Source of the DNA: CAZWUW01 sp964636895
Lineage (GTDB): Bacteria; Bacillota; Thermincolia; Thermincolales; CAZWUW01
NCBI GenBank assembly: GCA_964636895.1
Contig: CAZWUW010000009.1
Location: 1 to 47,079, forward strand
Direction of reading: 5' to 3'
Length of the DNA stretch: 47,079 bases
Shown piece after piece: positions 17,214 to 25,267 of this stretch (position 1 is its first letter; every line of letters starts with the position of its first letter). Position numbers and translations under genes: made by a program. The notes below the pieces were generated by a model that had not been told where the DNA came from, did no database searches, and saw only the letters and a list, made by a program, of their open reading frames with translations.

Positions 17214-17713
17214 TGAACAAGTACATCCCGAGCATATTTACCCTGGCAAACCTGCTTTTGGGCGTGCTTTCCCTGATTTTTACCATGGACGGTCAGTTCA
17301 AAAAGGCAGCCGTGATGATTATGTTAGCAATGGTGCTGGACGGCATGGACGGTCGCCTGGCCAGACGTTTAGACGCGACTTCTAATTTTGGTAAAGAACT
17401 TGATTCCCTGGCAGACCTTGTTTCCTTTGGGGTAGCACCGGCCATTCTGGTTTACGCCCTGCAATTAAAAAATATCGGTATGCTGGGTTTAACCCTGTCT
17501 TTAGCCTTTACTCTGTGTGGAGCTATTAGACTGGCCAGGTTCAACACATTAAATATCACTGATTATTTTATCGGTATTCCAATAACCGCGGCCGGAAGTT
17601 TAGTTGCCCTTTTGTCTTTACTGCATAATGACTTACCTAAGCTTGTTTATCCAGTAATAATGGTACTGCTCTCTTTTCTTATGGTAAGTAATATAAAAGT
17701 TCCCAAATATTAA
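17213..17713 (+). CDS. pssA: CDP-diacylglycerol--serine O-phosphatidyltransferase
   Basis: A 166-residue membrane enzyme with the complete CDP-alcohol phosphotransferase motif DG-MD-G-RLARRLDATSNFGKELDSLAD and about five to six transmembrane helices. It makes phosphatidylserine from CDP-diacylglycerol and serine. The start overlaps the psd stop by one base, so both steps of phosphatidylethanolamine synthesis are made together. Confidence 0.95.
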   Translation: MNKYIPSIFTLANLLLGVLSLIFTMDGQFKKAAVMIMLAMVLDGMDGRLARRLDATSNFGKELDSLADLVSFGVAPAILVYALQLKNIGMLGLTLSLAFTLCGAIRLARFNTLNITDYFIGIPITAAGSLVALLSLLHNDLPKLVYPVIMVLLSFLMVSNIKVPKY

Positions 17714-17797
17714 AGAATAAAACCACCCGAACAAGTCACCAAAAGAACTCTGCCGTAATAAAATAAATACAGAGTTAAGAAAAAAGAGGTGAGTGAT

Positions 17798-17863
17798 GTG
17801 CGGGTCTATTTTATTAAGTTACCTCAATTCCTTAGGAAAATATTGATTAAAGTGATTAAGTAA
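17798..17863 (+). CDS. spoVM: Stage V sporulation protein M (SpoVM), 21 residues
   Basis: A GTG start at 17798 follows AAGAGGTGAG. The predicted peptide begins MRVYFIKLPQFLRKI and ends after 21 residues. It matches Bacillus SpoVM at Y4, I6, K7, L8, P9, F11 and L12, including P9, the helix-disrupting residue important for recognising the forespore membrane. SpoVM is an amphipathic helix that marks the forespore surface for SpoIVA coat assembly. It is a little shorter than the usual 26 residues. A terminator follows 12 nt later. Automatic callers would miss it because of its length and GTG start. Confidence 0.88.
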   Translation: MRVYFIKLPQFLRKILIKVIK

Positions 17864-17874
17864 AAAATACCTGT

Positions 17875-17897
17875 AAGGAGCGCAAAGCTCCTTTTTT
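17875..17897 (+). terminator. Rho-independent terminator after spoVM
   Basis: AAGGAGC-GCAAA-GCTCCTT hairpin with a run of T residues. Confidence 0.9.
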
Positions 17898-18062
17898 GTT
17901 GGCAAGTTTGTCCTAATCCGGAACAATCATGTTGTTTTTATTGCCAAGTCAACAATTTAATTAAATTTTCGCAAAATTTTTGGCTGGGAAAAAGGAATTA
18001 TCTCTCCGATATCGAATAGAATTTAACAGGACTGTATGTCCGTCTTTCTAACATGCACTTGA

Positions 18063-18090
18063 TTTCACAAGAAATAAACATTAATATAAT
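18063..18090 (+). promoter_or_regulatory. Possible promoter of the hdr-flx operon
   Basis: TATAAT (18085-18090) with a weak -35 (TTTCAC, 18063-18068, 16-nt spacer). An unused strong AGGAGGAGGT lies at 18098-18107, about 60 nt before hdrC. Nothing else was identified in 17898-18168. Confidence 0.35.
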
Positions 18091-18168
18091 AATTTATAGG
18101 AGGAGGTGGGTGACCTTATATAAAGAAGGGAACCACTGTAGTAAATTTTGTCGAAGAGGGGTTGGGGA

Positions 18169-18750
18169 ATGAGCACATCTGTAAATCTTTCGCAAAAACA
18201 CAGAGAGCACAACGACCTGATTGAAAAAATCCATGAAGAAAGCGGCGTCGATGTTCGCAGGTGTTATCAATGCGGCAAGTGTTCCGCCGGTTGTTCAGTC
18301 CATATTTGCAAAGGGATGGACGTTTCGCCAAACCGGGTTATGCGCATGGTACAACTGGGCATGCAAGAAGAGGTGCTTAACACCAGAACTATTTGGGCTT
18401 GTGTACTCTGTTCCACCTGTACCGCCCGCTGTCCCAGGGACATTGATGTGCCTAGGGTGATGGATGCCCTGCGGATAATGGCCAAAAAACGGGGGATTAC
18501 CCAGAAGTTTAAGAATGCTAATGTGTTCCATGAAGTATTTATGAGCAATATTGCCACCTTTGGCCGGAGCTACGAAATAGGGCTTGCCATAATGCTCAAT
18601 TTAAAAACAGGCAATCTTTTTAATGATACCGATTTAGCTTGGCCTAACATTAGTAAAGGAAGAATGCACTTTTTACCGCCAAAACTTAAAAATGCCGATG
18701 CAATCAAGAAGATAATGGAGAATATTAAGAGAATGGAGGGTGAAAAGTAG
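18169..18750 (+). CDS. hdrC: Heterodisulfide reductase subunit C-like iron-sulfur protein
   Basis: A 193-residue soluble protein with two 4Fe-4S motifs, CYQCGKCSAGC and CVLCSTCTARCPRDIDVPRV, followed by the helical HdrC tail. ATG 18169 has GAGGGG upstream; the frame extends to 18148 without a ribosome site there. HdrC passes electrons from HdrA clusters to the HdrB disulfide site. First gene of a seven-gene operon; its stop overlaps the hdrB start (TAGTG). Confidence 0.93.
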   Translation: MSTSVNLSQKHREHNDLIEKIHEESGVDVRRCYQCGKCSAGCSVHICKGMDVSPNRVMRMVQLGMQEEVLNTRTIWACVLCSTCTARCPRDIDVPRVMDALRIMAKKRGITQKFKNANVFHEVFMSNIATFGRSYEIGLAIMLNLKTGNLFNDTDLAWPNISKGRMHFLPPKLKNADAIKKIMENIKRMEGEK

Positions 18751-19610
18751 TGCGGTATGCATATTATCCCGGTTGTTCTCTTACATCCATGGAAATGGCT
18801 TATGATTCTTCCGTCAGAGCAGTCTGCAAACATTTAGACATTGATTTATGGGAGATTCCGGATTGGTTATGTTGCGGCGCCAGTTCAGCGCACAGTATTG
18901 ACCATCTTCTTGGTCTGGCTGTGCCGGCCAGAACCCTGGTCCCGGCCGAAAAAGAAGGGCTGGACATATTGGCACCTTGTGCTGCATGCTGGCAAAGGCT
19001 GATTTGGGTTAACCATGAAGTGAACACCAATCCCAAAATGAAAGAGAAGATATGTAAAGCAATTGGTGAAGAGGTAAAAGGCACCAGCAAGATACTTTCA
19101 ATTATTGATCTTTTTGCTGGCACCGGCATGGAAAAAATCTCTCAGGCGGTTAAAAAACCGCTGCAGGGTCTTAAAGTGGCTTCATACTATGGCTGTTATT
19201 ATGTAAAACCTCCAAAAATTGCTCATGTTGATGACCCGGAAAACCCACAAATAATGGATAATGTTATTACTGCTCTGGGTGGGGAAGCAATTAACTGGCC
19301 ATTTAAAACCGAGTGTTGTGGCACATCGCTTGTATTTCAGGACAAGGATGTAGTTCTTGAAATGAGCAAGAAGATTTTAGACGTAGCCGTGAAAGCCGGG
19401 GCAGATATGATTGTTACTGCCTGCCCGATGTGTGAAATGAGCCTTGATATGAGGATGTTTCAGATTAATAATAAGTTTAAAACTAATTTCAACATTCCGG
19501 TACTTTATATTACACAGCTAATGGCTTATGCCATGGGTTCGACAGTGCAGGAAGCCGGTATTAACAAGAATTTTGTTGATTCACAGTCATTATTGTCCAA
19601 AATTGGCTAG
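18750..19610 (+). CDS. hdrB: Heterodisulfide reductase subunit B-like protein
   Basis: A 286-residue protein starting at GTG 18750. Two CCG-domain motifs are present: an N-terminal one (YPGCSLT...WLCCGASSAH...CAACWQR) and a C-terminal one (YYGCYYVKP...TECCGTSLV...CPMCEMS). In characterised HdrB these bind two non-cubane 4Fe-4S clusters that reduce the disulfide. In bacteria without coenzyme M the physiological disulfide is unresolved; DsrC-type proteins are a leading idea. Codon use is AT-leaning like hdrC, and unlike hdrA just downstream. Confidence 0.93.
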   Translation: MRYAYYPGCSLTSMEMAYDSSVRAVCKHLDIDLWEIPDWLCCGASSAHSIDHLLGLAVPARTLVPAEKEGLDILAPCAACWQRLIWVNHEVNTNPKMKEKICKAIGEEVKGTSKILSIIDLFAGTGMEKISQAVKKPLQGLKVASYYGCYYVKPPKIAHVDDPENPQIMDNVITALGGEAINWPFKTECCGTSLVFQDKDVVLEMSKKILDVAVKAGADMIVTACPMCEMSLDMRMFQINNKFKTNFNIPVLYITQLMAYAMGSTVQEAGINKNFVDSQSLLSKIG

Positions 19611-19651
19611 TTAAATTTATATATAAACTTACCTTATAGGGAGCGATGCTA

Positions 19652-21637
19652 ATGAAAAGGATTGGAGTGTTTCTCTGCTGGTGCGGCTCCAACATCGGCG
19701 GCGTTGTGGATATTCCCAAGGTCGCGGAAGCGGTCAAGGAATTCCCCGGCGTAGCTTTTGTCGGCGAGAACAAGTACACCTGTTCCGAACCCGGACAGGT
19801 TGCGATGATTAATGCCATCAAAGAACACAAAATCGAACAGGTGGTAGTGGCATCCTGTTCACCACGGATGCACCTGCCCACCTTCCAGAAGGCGGCTCAA
19901 AACGCCGGCCTGAACCCTTATGTCGTTGAAATGGCTAACTTACGGGAGCACTGCTCCTGGGTACATGTTGCCGAACCGGAACGTGCAACCCAAAAGGCCA
20001 TTGAGCTGGTACGCAAATCAGTAGCCAAAGCTGCCAAACTGGAGCCGTTGTTTGAAAACTACATCCCTGTCACCAAACGCGCTTTGGTTGTTGGCGGCGG
20101 CATTGCCGGCATCCAGGCTGCTCTGGATATTGCCGATACCGGACATGAAGTGGTAATTATCGAGCGGGACGCTACTATCGGGGGCAAGATGGCCCAACTG
20201 GATAAGACCTTCCCCACGCTCGACTGCGGCGCCTGAATACTCACGCCCAAAATGGTTGCTGCGGCGCAGCACCCCAACATTTCTTTATACACCTATTCCG
20301 AAGTTGAAGCAGTAGGCGGTTATATCGGTAATTTTGATGTAACCATCCGTAAGAAGGCAAAGTACGTTGATTACAGCAAATGTACCGGCTGTGGTATTTG
20401 TGAAACCAAGTGCCCCAAAAAAGTGGACAGTGAATTTGACCTCGGTCTTGGTAAACGACCGGCTATTTACAAGCCTTTCGCTCAGGCTGTGCCGAACAAG
20501 CCGGTAATCGACAACAAATCCTGCCGAAAACTGTTGGAGGATAAATGCGGAGTTTGTGCGAAGGTATGTCCAATTGGTGCCATTAACTATGAAGACCAGG
20601 ACGAACTGGTAACGGAGAAATTTGGTGCTATCGTTATGGCCACCGGTTTTGAGCTTATTGATTGGACCCAATACTACGGTGAGTTTGGCGGCGGCCAATA
20701 CCCGGATATTATCAGCGGACTGCATTTCGAGCGACTGGTCAATGCATCCGGTCCCACCGGCGGCAAAATCAAACGTCCCTCCGACCAAGAAATTCCCAAA
20801 ACTGTTGTATTTGTGAAATGCGTAGGTTCCCGGGATATTGCCAAAGGAAAGTCATACTGCTCTAGGGCCTGCTGTATGTACACAGCTAAGCATGCCCACC
20901 AGGTACTGGAAAAAGTCCCCGGTTCTGATGTATATGTTTTCTATATGGATGTCCGGACTCCCGGTAAGATGTACGACGAATTCTATATGCGCACCAGGGA
21001 GGTAGACGGAGCCAAGTATATCCGCGGCCAGGTTGCCAAAATCTGGCAGGATGGTAAAAAGCTAATGGTCCGGGGCGAAGACACCCTGGTTGGCAGCGCA
21101 GTAGAAATTGAAGCCGATATGGTGGTCCTGGAAACCGCTATGGTACCCCAGAATGACGCCATCAAGATTGCCCAAACTGTCGGATTTTCTTATGACAAGG
21201 ACGGCTGGTACACGGAAGCCCACCCGAAACTCCGACCTGTGGAAACTAATACCGGCGGGGTATTCCTGGCCGGGTGCTGCCAGGGACCAAAAGATGTTCC
21301 CGATACTGTTTCCCAGTCCAGCGGTGCCGCTGTTAAAGTTGCCGCCCTCTTCTCAAAGGATCAACTGGCTACCAACCCTGAAATTGCTACTGTTAACGAA
21401 GCAACCTGCGTTGGCTGCCTGCTATGCAAACCCATTTGTCCTTATAAAGCCATTGATGGCAAGGAAATTACTGAATGGAGCCATGGCAAAGAACAGACCC
21501 GTAAAGTGGCCGATGTCAATACCGGACTTTGCCAGGGTTGCGGTGCCTGTACTGCGGAATGCCGTTCCGGCTCACTCTTCCTCAAAGGCTTTACTAATCA
21601 ACAATTGTTGGCGGAGGTGGATGCAGCATGTCTGTAA
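19652..21637 (+). CDS. hdrA: Selenocysteine-containing heterodisulfide reductase subunit A (HdrA), TGA at 20234-20236 read as Sec
   Basis: Read through one in-frame TGA the gene encodes 661 residues, a normal HdrA. The order is an N-terminal domain (VFLCWCGSNIGG...SCSPRMHLPTF), an FAD domain (VVGGGIAGIQAALDIADTG; GGKMAQLDKTFPTLDCGA-U-ILTPKM), two inserted 4Fe-4S motifs (CTGCGICETKCPKKV; CGVCAKVCP) and a C-terminal ferredoxin domain (CVGCLLCKPICP; CQGCGACTAEC). The TGA (residue 195) replaces the conserved Cys of the LDCxACILTPKM motif, which is Sec in some methanogen HdrA. A hairpin follows at 20254-20273. HdrA is the FAD site of flavin-based bifurcation. Conventional calling splits it into two ORFs (19646-20236 and 20252-21637). 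ATG 19652 fits GGGAG spacing better than 19646. Confidence 0.93.
20254..20273 (+). promoter_or_regulatory. Candidate bacterial SECIS element in hdrA
   Basis: Stem GG-(bulged T)-TGCTGC / GCAGCA-CC with apical loop GGC. The loop begins 27 nt after the TGA. A bulged U and G residues at the start of a short loop fit the bacterial SECIS model. Confidence 0.75.
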
Positions 21638-22059
21638 ACGAAAACTGGCAGCCTAAAATACTCGGTTTTGCCTGTAACTGGTGTAGTTATGCCGGTGCTG
21701 ACGTCTGCGGCGTAAGCCGGTTCCAGCATCCTTCCACCTTGCGGGTAGTTCGTGTACCCTGTTCCGGACGGGTTAATCCCCATTTCATTCTCAGAGCTTT
21801 CCAGAAGGGGATTGACGGTGTCCTGGTTGGTGGCTGACACCCCGGTGACTGCCACTATGTTAGTGGTAATTATTATACCCGCAGAAGATTCCTGGTTATG
21901 AAACGCCTCCTCGAATATGTCGGTTATGAGCCGGGCCGGTTTAATGCCCGTTGGATATCCGGTTCTGAAGGACAGAAATGGGCCGATACCACCAAAGAAA
22001 TGACCGAAAAAATCAATGCCCTCGGGCCAAATAAGCGGTTTGAAAAGAGGGATGCGTAG
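21628..22059 (+). CDS. flxD: Selenocysteine-containing MvhD/FlxD-like electron-transfer subunit, TGA at 21835-21837 read as Sec
   Basis: Read through one in-frame TGA the gene encodes 143 residues, the usual MvhD size. Motifs are GFACNWCSYAGADVCG, VRVPCSGRVNP, GIDGVLVGG-U-HPGDCHY and YYTRRRFLVMKRLLEYVG. Sec replaces the Cys of the family motif GGCHPGDCHY, the residue that is Sec in VhuD of some methanogens. The family binds a 2Fe-2S cluster and links an electron donor to HdrA. A hairpin suited to SECIS function lies at 21852-21866. The start overlaps hdrA by 10 nt; the stop is followed directly by the flxC ATG. Without readthrough only a 69-residue stub would be called, and the second half would be lost. 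Confidence 0.93.
21852..21866 (+). promoter_or_regulatory. Candidate bacterial SECIS element in flxD
   Basis: CCACTA-TGT-TAGTGG hairpin with a G in the three-base loop, which begins 21 nt after the TGA at 21835-21837. Confidence 0.7.
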
Positions 22060-23022
22060 ATGAAAAATATTACCGAAAATCTCAGAAACACTGCAGCTAA
22101 ACTCCTACAGGACAAAGAAGTAGAAGTAGTAATCGGCTACGGTCCCGGTTCTGAGGCGGCCCGGACCCAGCCGGTGTTCATAACCTCGCCGGAGGAAGTA
22201 GACCAGTTGGTTTGGAACCCATTCTGCGCAAACGGTCTGACCAAATACCTGATTGATTATAAAGAGCACGCAGGCAAAGTGGCGGTGGTGGTTAAGGGCT
22301 GTGATTCCCGCGGCATTTTCCGCCTGACCCAGGACAATATCATTCCCCGGGATAAGATTGTAGTCCTCGGCATCCCGTGTGCCGGTCAGTTATCAGCAGT
22401 AAAAATCGCTACTAAAGGCGATGTCTCCGGCAAACTGGTGGACTTTGAAGATAAAGGGGAAGACGTGGTCATTAAGACTGCCAAAGGTGAGTTCACCGTC
22501 AAAAAGAGCGAAACCGCCCTTGACAAGTGTTTCGCCTGTGAACACCACAACCCGGTGGTGGCCGATCACATGGTGGGGGATTCCCTCAGCATCAATGGCA
22601 CACCGGATAATTACGAAGAAATTCAGAAGTTTGAAGCCCTTTCTGCGGAAGAAAAAACAAAGTTTTGGCTCCAGCAGTTTGAACGCTGTATCCGCTGTCA
22701 TGCCTGCAAGAACATCTGTCCGGGCTGCAGCTGTCGAGAATGCATCTTTGACAACATCAAGCCTGACTGGTGCGGCAAGGAGACCACCCTGTCGGAGAAC
22801 GAATTGTTCCATCTGACCAGGGCCTTCCACCTGGCTGGCCGATGTGTCGACTGCGGCGAATGCGACCGGGTCTGCCCAATGGATATTCCATTACGGCTCC
22901 TAAACAAAAAACTGTTGAAGGACTGCAAAGAACTGTTTACCATGACAACTCCCGGATCTATTGAAGAGGGCGGCTCGACTTTAGGTCAGTACCGTCTGGA
23001 AGATCCGGAAGAATTTATGTAG
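22060..23022 (+). CDS. flxC: FlxC-like ferredoxin-type subunit (FrhB-like N-terminus with 4Fe-4S domain)
   Basis: A 320-residue protein. The N-terminal half is like coenzyme F420 hydrogenase/dehydrogenase beta subunits (VVKGCDSRGIFRLTQDNII; VLGIPCAGQL; DKCFACEHHNPVVAD). It is followed by Cys motifs CIRCHACKNICPGCSCREC and CVDCGECDRVCPMDIPL for 4Fe-4S clusters. ATG 22060 abuts the flxD stop. Position and composition match FlxC or FlxB of the Flx-Hdr complex of Desulfovibrio. The exact letter assigned between the two ferredoxin-like subunits is uncertain. Confidence 0.8.
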   Translation: MKNITENLRNTAAKLLQDKEVEVVIGYGPGSEAARTQPVFITSPEEVDQLVWNPFCANGLTKYLIDYKEHAGKVAVVVKGCDSRGIFRLTQDNIIPRDKIVVLGIPCAGQLSAVKIATKGDVSGKLVDFEDKGEDVVIKTAKGEFTVKKSETALDKCFACEHHNPVVADHMVGDSLSINGTPDNYEEIQKFEALSAEEKTKFWLQQFERCIRCHACKNICPGCSCRECIFDNIKPDWCGKETTLSENELFHLTRAFHLAGRCVDCGECDRVCPMDIPLRLLNKKLLKDCKELFTMTTPGSIEEGGSTLGQYRLEDPEEFM

Positions 23023-23041
23023 GATGGAGGGGTGATAAGGA

Positions 23042-24061
23042 ATGGCGAATAAATCAATAAAAAAAGACCAGGTCAAGAGCCTGTTAAATAAGCTCGCACA
23101 ATCCAACCAGCTCATCGCTCCCATCCAGAGTGACGGCGTCACCATGTTCAAACCGGTTTCTTCCGGTGAGGGAGTTGTGTTGGAATACGACAATGCGGTA
23201 GTTCCCCCGAAGGATTACTTTTTTCCGCAGAGCGAAAAGATGTTCACTTATAATCTAAATGACCCGCAGTGGGCCATTAAAGAAGTGGAAGGCGTGCCTA
23301 ACCGGGTGCTTTTCGGGGCCAGACCCTGTGACGTCAAGAGCATTCTCTTCCTGGATAAAGTCTTTGACGCCGAGTTCAAGGACAATTATTACCTGGATAA
23401 GCGTGAAAAAACAACTATCATTGCCTTAAGCTGTAACGACTGCAAGCATACCTGCTTCTGCGGCGCTTTTGGCATTAAACCGGACAGCGGGGAGGGTGCC
23501 GACATCCTCTTCACCGACCTTGGTGACCGTTATTATGTAGAGGTACTCACTGATAAAGGCACCAGATTGATTGGTGCTGTAGATGATCAGTTTACCAATG
23601 ACGACGGTGGTGCTGAGGCTAAAGCCAAAGCCACAGCCAATGCTGCAACTAAGCAAATGCAGATTACCTTGGACGGAGTTAAGGAAAAACTGGACAACAT
23701 GTCTGACCAAGCTATCTGGGATAAGGAATCCAAGCGCTGCATCAACTGCGGTACCTGCACCTATGTATGTCCGACCTGTCACTGCTTTGATATCGTCGAC
23801 TACAACGACCAAAGTCCGGAAGGTTACCGTTACCGGTGCTGGGACTCCTGCCAGTTTTCTGCCTTCACCAGGGCCGCCGGCGGTCATCAGCCCAGGCCAA
23901 GTAAGTTGGAGCGAACCCGTCAGCGGTTCCTGCACAAACTCCGTTATATACCCGACCGTTATAAAGAATGGGGTTGTGTCGGCTGCGGCCGGTGCCTGGA
24001 AAAATGCCCGGTAAACCTGGATATTGCCCAAATTATCGAAAAAGTCAAGGAGGTGGGCTAG
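23042..24061 (+). CDS. flxB: FlxB-like 4Fe-4S subunit (AsrA-like)
   Basis: A 339-residue protein like subunit A of anaerobic sulfite reductase and sulfhydrogenase beta subunits: RVLFGARPCDVKSILFLDKVF, LSCNDCKHTCFCGAFG, then two 4Fe-4S motifs CINCGTCTYVCPTCHC and CVGCGRCLEKCPVNLDI. WDSCQFSAFTRAAGGHQPRP lies between them. It would carry electrons between FlxA and FlxD/HdrA. It starts at ATG 23042 after GGAGGGGTGATAAGG. Codon use remains C/G-ending to its last codon, then changes in flxA. Confidence 0.85.
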   Translation: MANKSIKKDQVKSLLNKLAQSNQLIAPIQSDGVTMFKPVSSGEGVVLEYDNAVVPPKDYFFPQSEKMFTYNLNDPQWAIKEVEGVPNRVLFGARPCDVKSILFLDKVFDAEFKDNYYLDKREKTTIIALSCNDCKHTCFCGAFGIKPDSGEGADILFTDLGDRYYVEVLTDKGTRLIGAVDDQFTNDDGGAEAKAKATANAATKQMQITLDGVKEKLDNMSDQAIWDKESKRCINCGTCTYVCPTCHCFDIVDYNDQSPEGYRYRCWDSCQFSAFTRAAGGHQPRPSKLERTRQRFLHKLRYIPDRYKEWGCVGCGRCLEKCPVNLDIAQIIEKVKEVG

Positions 24062-24062
24062 G

Positions 24063-24911
24063 GTGGACACTGCAAAAATAGCAAGCCCATTACTTCCTCA
24101 TATCGCAACAATAACCAAAGTAATTGATGAAAACGAGAATATTAAAACCTTCCAGGTTGTTTTCGACGATCCGGAAATTTTGGAAAACTTCGGTAACTTG
24201 CCGGGTAGTTGTGGAATGCTATCTATTCTGGGAGTAGGTGAGGTTATGATTTCCATTACTTCATCGCCAACCAGAAAAGGTTTTTTAGAGTTCTCCATTG
24301 CCAAGGTTGGACGTGTTACCGCCGCCATTCATGAATTAAATGTTGGAGATAAAATGGCTATTCGCGGACCTTATGGCAACAACTTTCCCTTTGAAGAGAT
24401 GAAAGGCAAGAACTGTCTCTTTGTAGCGGGGGGTATCGGTTTGGCGCCACTTCGTTCATTAATTGACTATGTCCTTGATAACCGCGATGATTATGGCAAA
24501 GTAGATATCGTTTACGCTGCCAGGACATATGACCTGCTCTGTTTCAAATACGATATCTTTGACAGATGGCCAAAAATTAGGGATACCCATGTGCATATTA
24601 CCTTGGATGCGGAAGACCCAAAGTGGAATGGACGTTTAGGATTTGTTACCCAGGACTGGCTGCAGGAAATTGTACCTAACATTGAAAATACAGTACCGGT
24701 TACCTGTGGACCGCCGATTATGATTAAGATTCAACAGGGTAATTTCCTGAAGATGGGGTGGAAGCCCGAGGAAATTATCGCCACTTATGAAATGAATATG
24801 CGCTGCGGCGTTGGCAAGTGTGGTCGCTGCAACATCGGTGAAAAATACATCTGTGTTGACGGACCGGTATTTAACTTGGCTCAGATTAACAACCTACCGC
24901 CGGAGTATTAA
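24063..24911 (+). CDS. flxA: FlxA-like FAD/NAD(P)-binding subunit (AsrB/PyrK-like)
   Basis: A 282-residue protein starting at GTG 24063, nine bases after AAGGAGGT and directly after the flxB stop. It is a ferredoxin-NADP reductase-type fold: FAD-binding barrel (MISITSSPTRKGFLEFSIAKVGRVTAAI; RGPYGNNFPFEEMKG), NAD(P) domain (LFVAGGIGLAPLRSLIDYV; PVTCGPPIMIK), and a C-terminal 2Fe-2S motif CGVGKCGRCNIGEKYICVDGPVF. It is the likely NAD(P)H oxidation site of the complex. Last gene of the operon, with a terminator 12 nt later. Confidence 0.9.
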   Translation: MDTAKIASPLLPHIATITKVIDENENIKTFQVVFDDPEILENFGNLPGSCGMLSILGVGEVMISITSSPTRKGFLEFSIAKVGRVTAAIHELNVGDKMAIRGPYGNNFPFEEMKGKNCLFVAGGIGLAPLRSLIDYVLDNRDDYGKVDIVYAARTYDLLCFKYDIFDRWPKIRDTHVHITLDAEDPKWNGRLGFVTQDWLQEIVPNIENTVPVTCGPPIMIKIQQGNFLKMGWKPEEIIATYEMNMRCGVGKCGRCNIGEKYICVDGPVFNLAQINNLPPEY

Positions 24912-24923
24912 GCTATTGATCCC

Positions 24924-24956
24924 AAAAGAGAAGCATTTTAGGTGCTTCTCTTTTTT
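24924..24956 (+). terminator. Rho-independent terminator of the hdr-flx operon
   Basis: AAAAGAGAAGCA...TGCTTCTCTTTT stem of 12 bp ending in a T-run. Confidence 0.92.
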
Positions 24957-25022
24957 GTTCATATTTTTTAACTGATGAAATATGTTTAAATAGAACATGA
25001 TTTATGAAGGGTGGTATTTTAT

Positions 25023-25178
25023 ATGGCTTCCGGAATCGGCAGAATGCTTTCACGTCCCGTAAAGAGGTCAGCGCAGGGATACAGGTTTCAAAAAATTAGA
25101 TTTAGACTATACACCGGTATATCATTTATGTTAAGCGGTATTATTATCGTTATTGCAACGTTTTTTATGAAAGGTTAA
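25023..25178 (+). CDS. Small basic single-pass membrane protein (51 residues)
   Basis: ATG 25023 follows GAAGGGTGG. The N-terminal half is basic (MASGIGRMLSRPVKRSAQGY, then QKIRFRLY) and the C-terminal half is one hydrophobic helix (ISFMLSGIIIVIATFF). No family is recognised. It lies between the hdr-flx terminator and a sensor kinase. Confidence 0.6.
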   Translation: MASGIGRMLSRPVKRSAQGYRFQKIRFRLYTGISFMLSGIIIVIATFFMKG

Positions 25179-25267
25179 GATATTTAAACAATATTAATAA
25201 CATCCGGAGCAGGAATTAGCAGTTAATGGTAGAAATAGAACTTATCATGTTTTGTGGGGGACAGGCT

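Noticed and set aside
17980..18000. Possible sigma-54 promoter (TTGGCTGGG) before hdrC
   Set aside because: The GC element expected at -12 is missing.
18056..18072. Possible Rex operator upstream of hdrC (TTTCACAA half-site)
   Set aside because: Only one half fits the TTGTGAA/TTCACAA palindrome; the other arm is absent.
23426..24070. A 214-codon minus-strand ORF opposite flxB
   Set aside because: It is a shadow of the GC-rich flxB frame, has no ribosome site and no recognisable domain, whereas flxB shows full 4Fe-4S motifs. The same holds for minus-strand ORFs at 20285-20788, 12936-13430 and 22393-22830.
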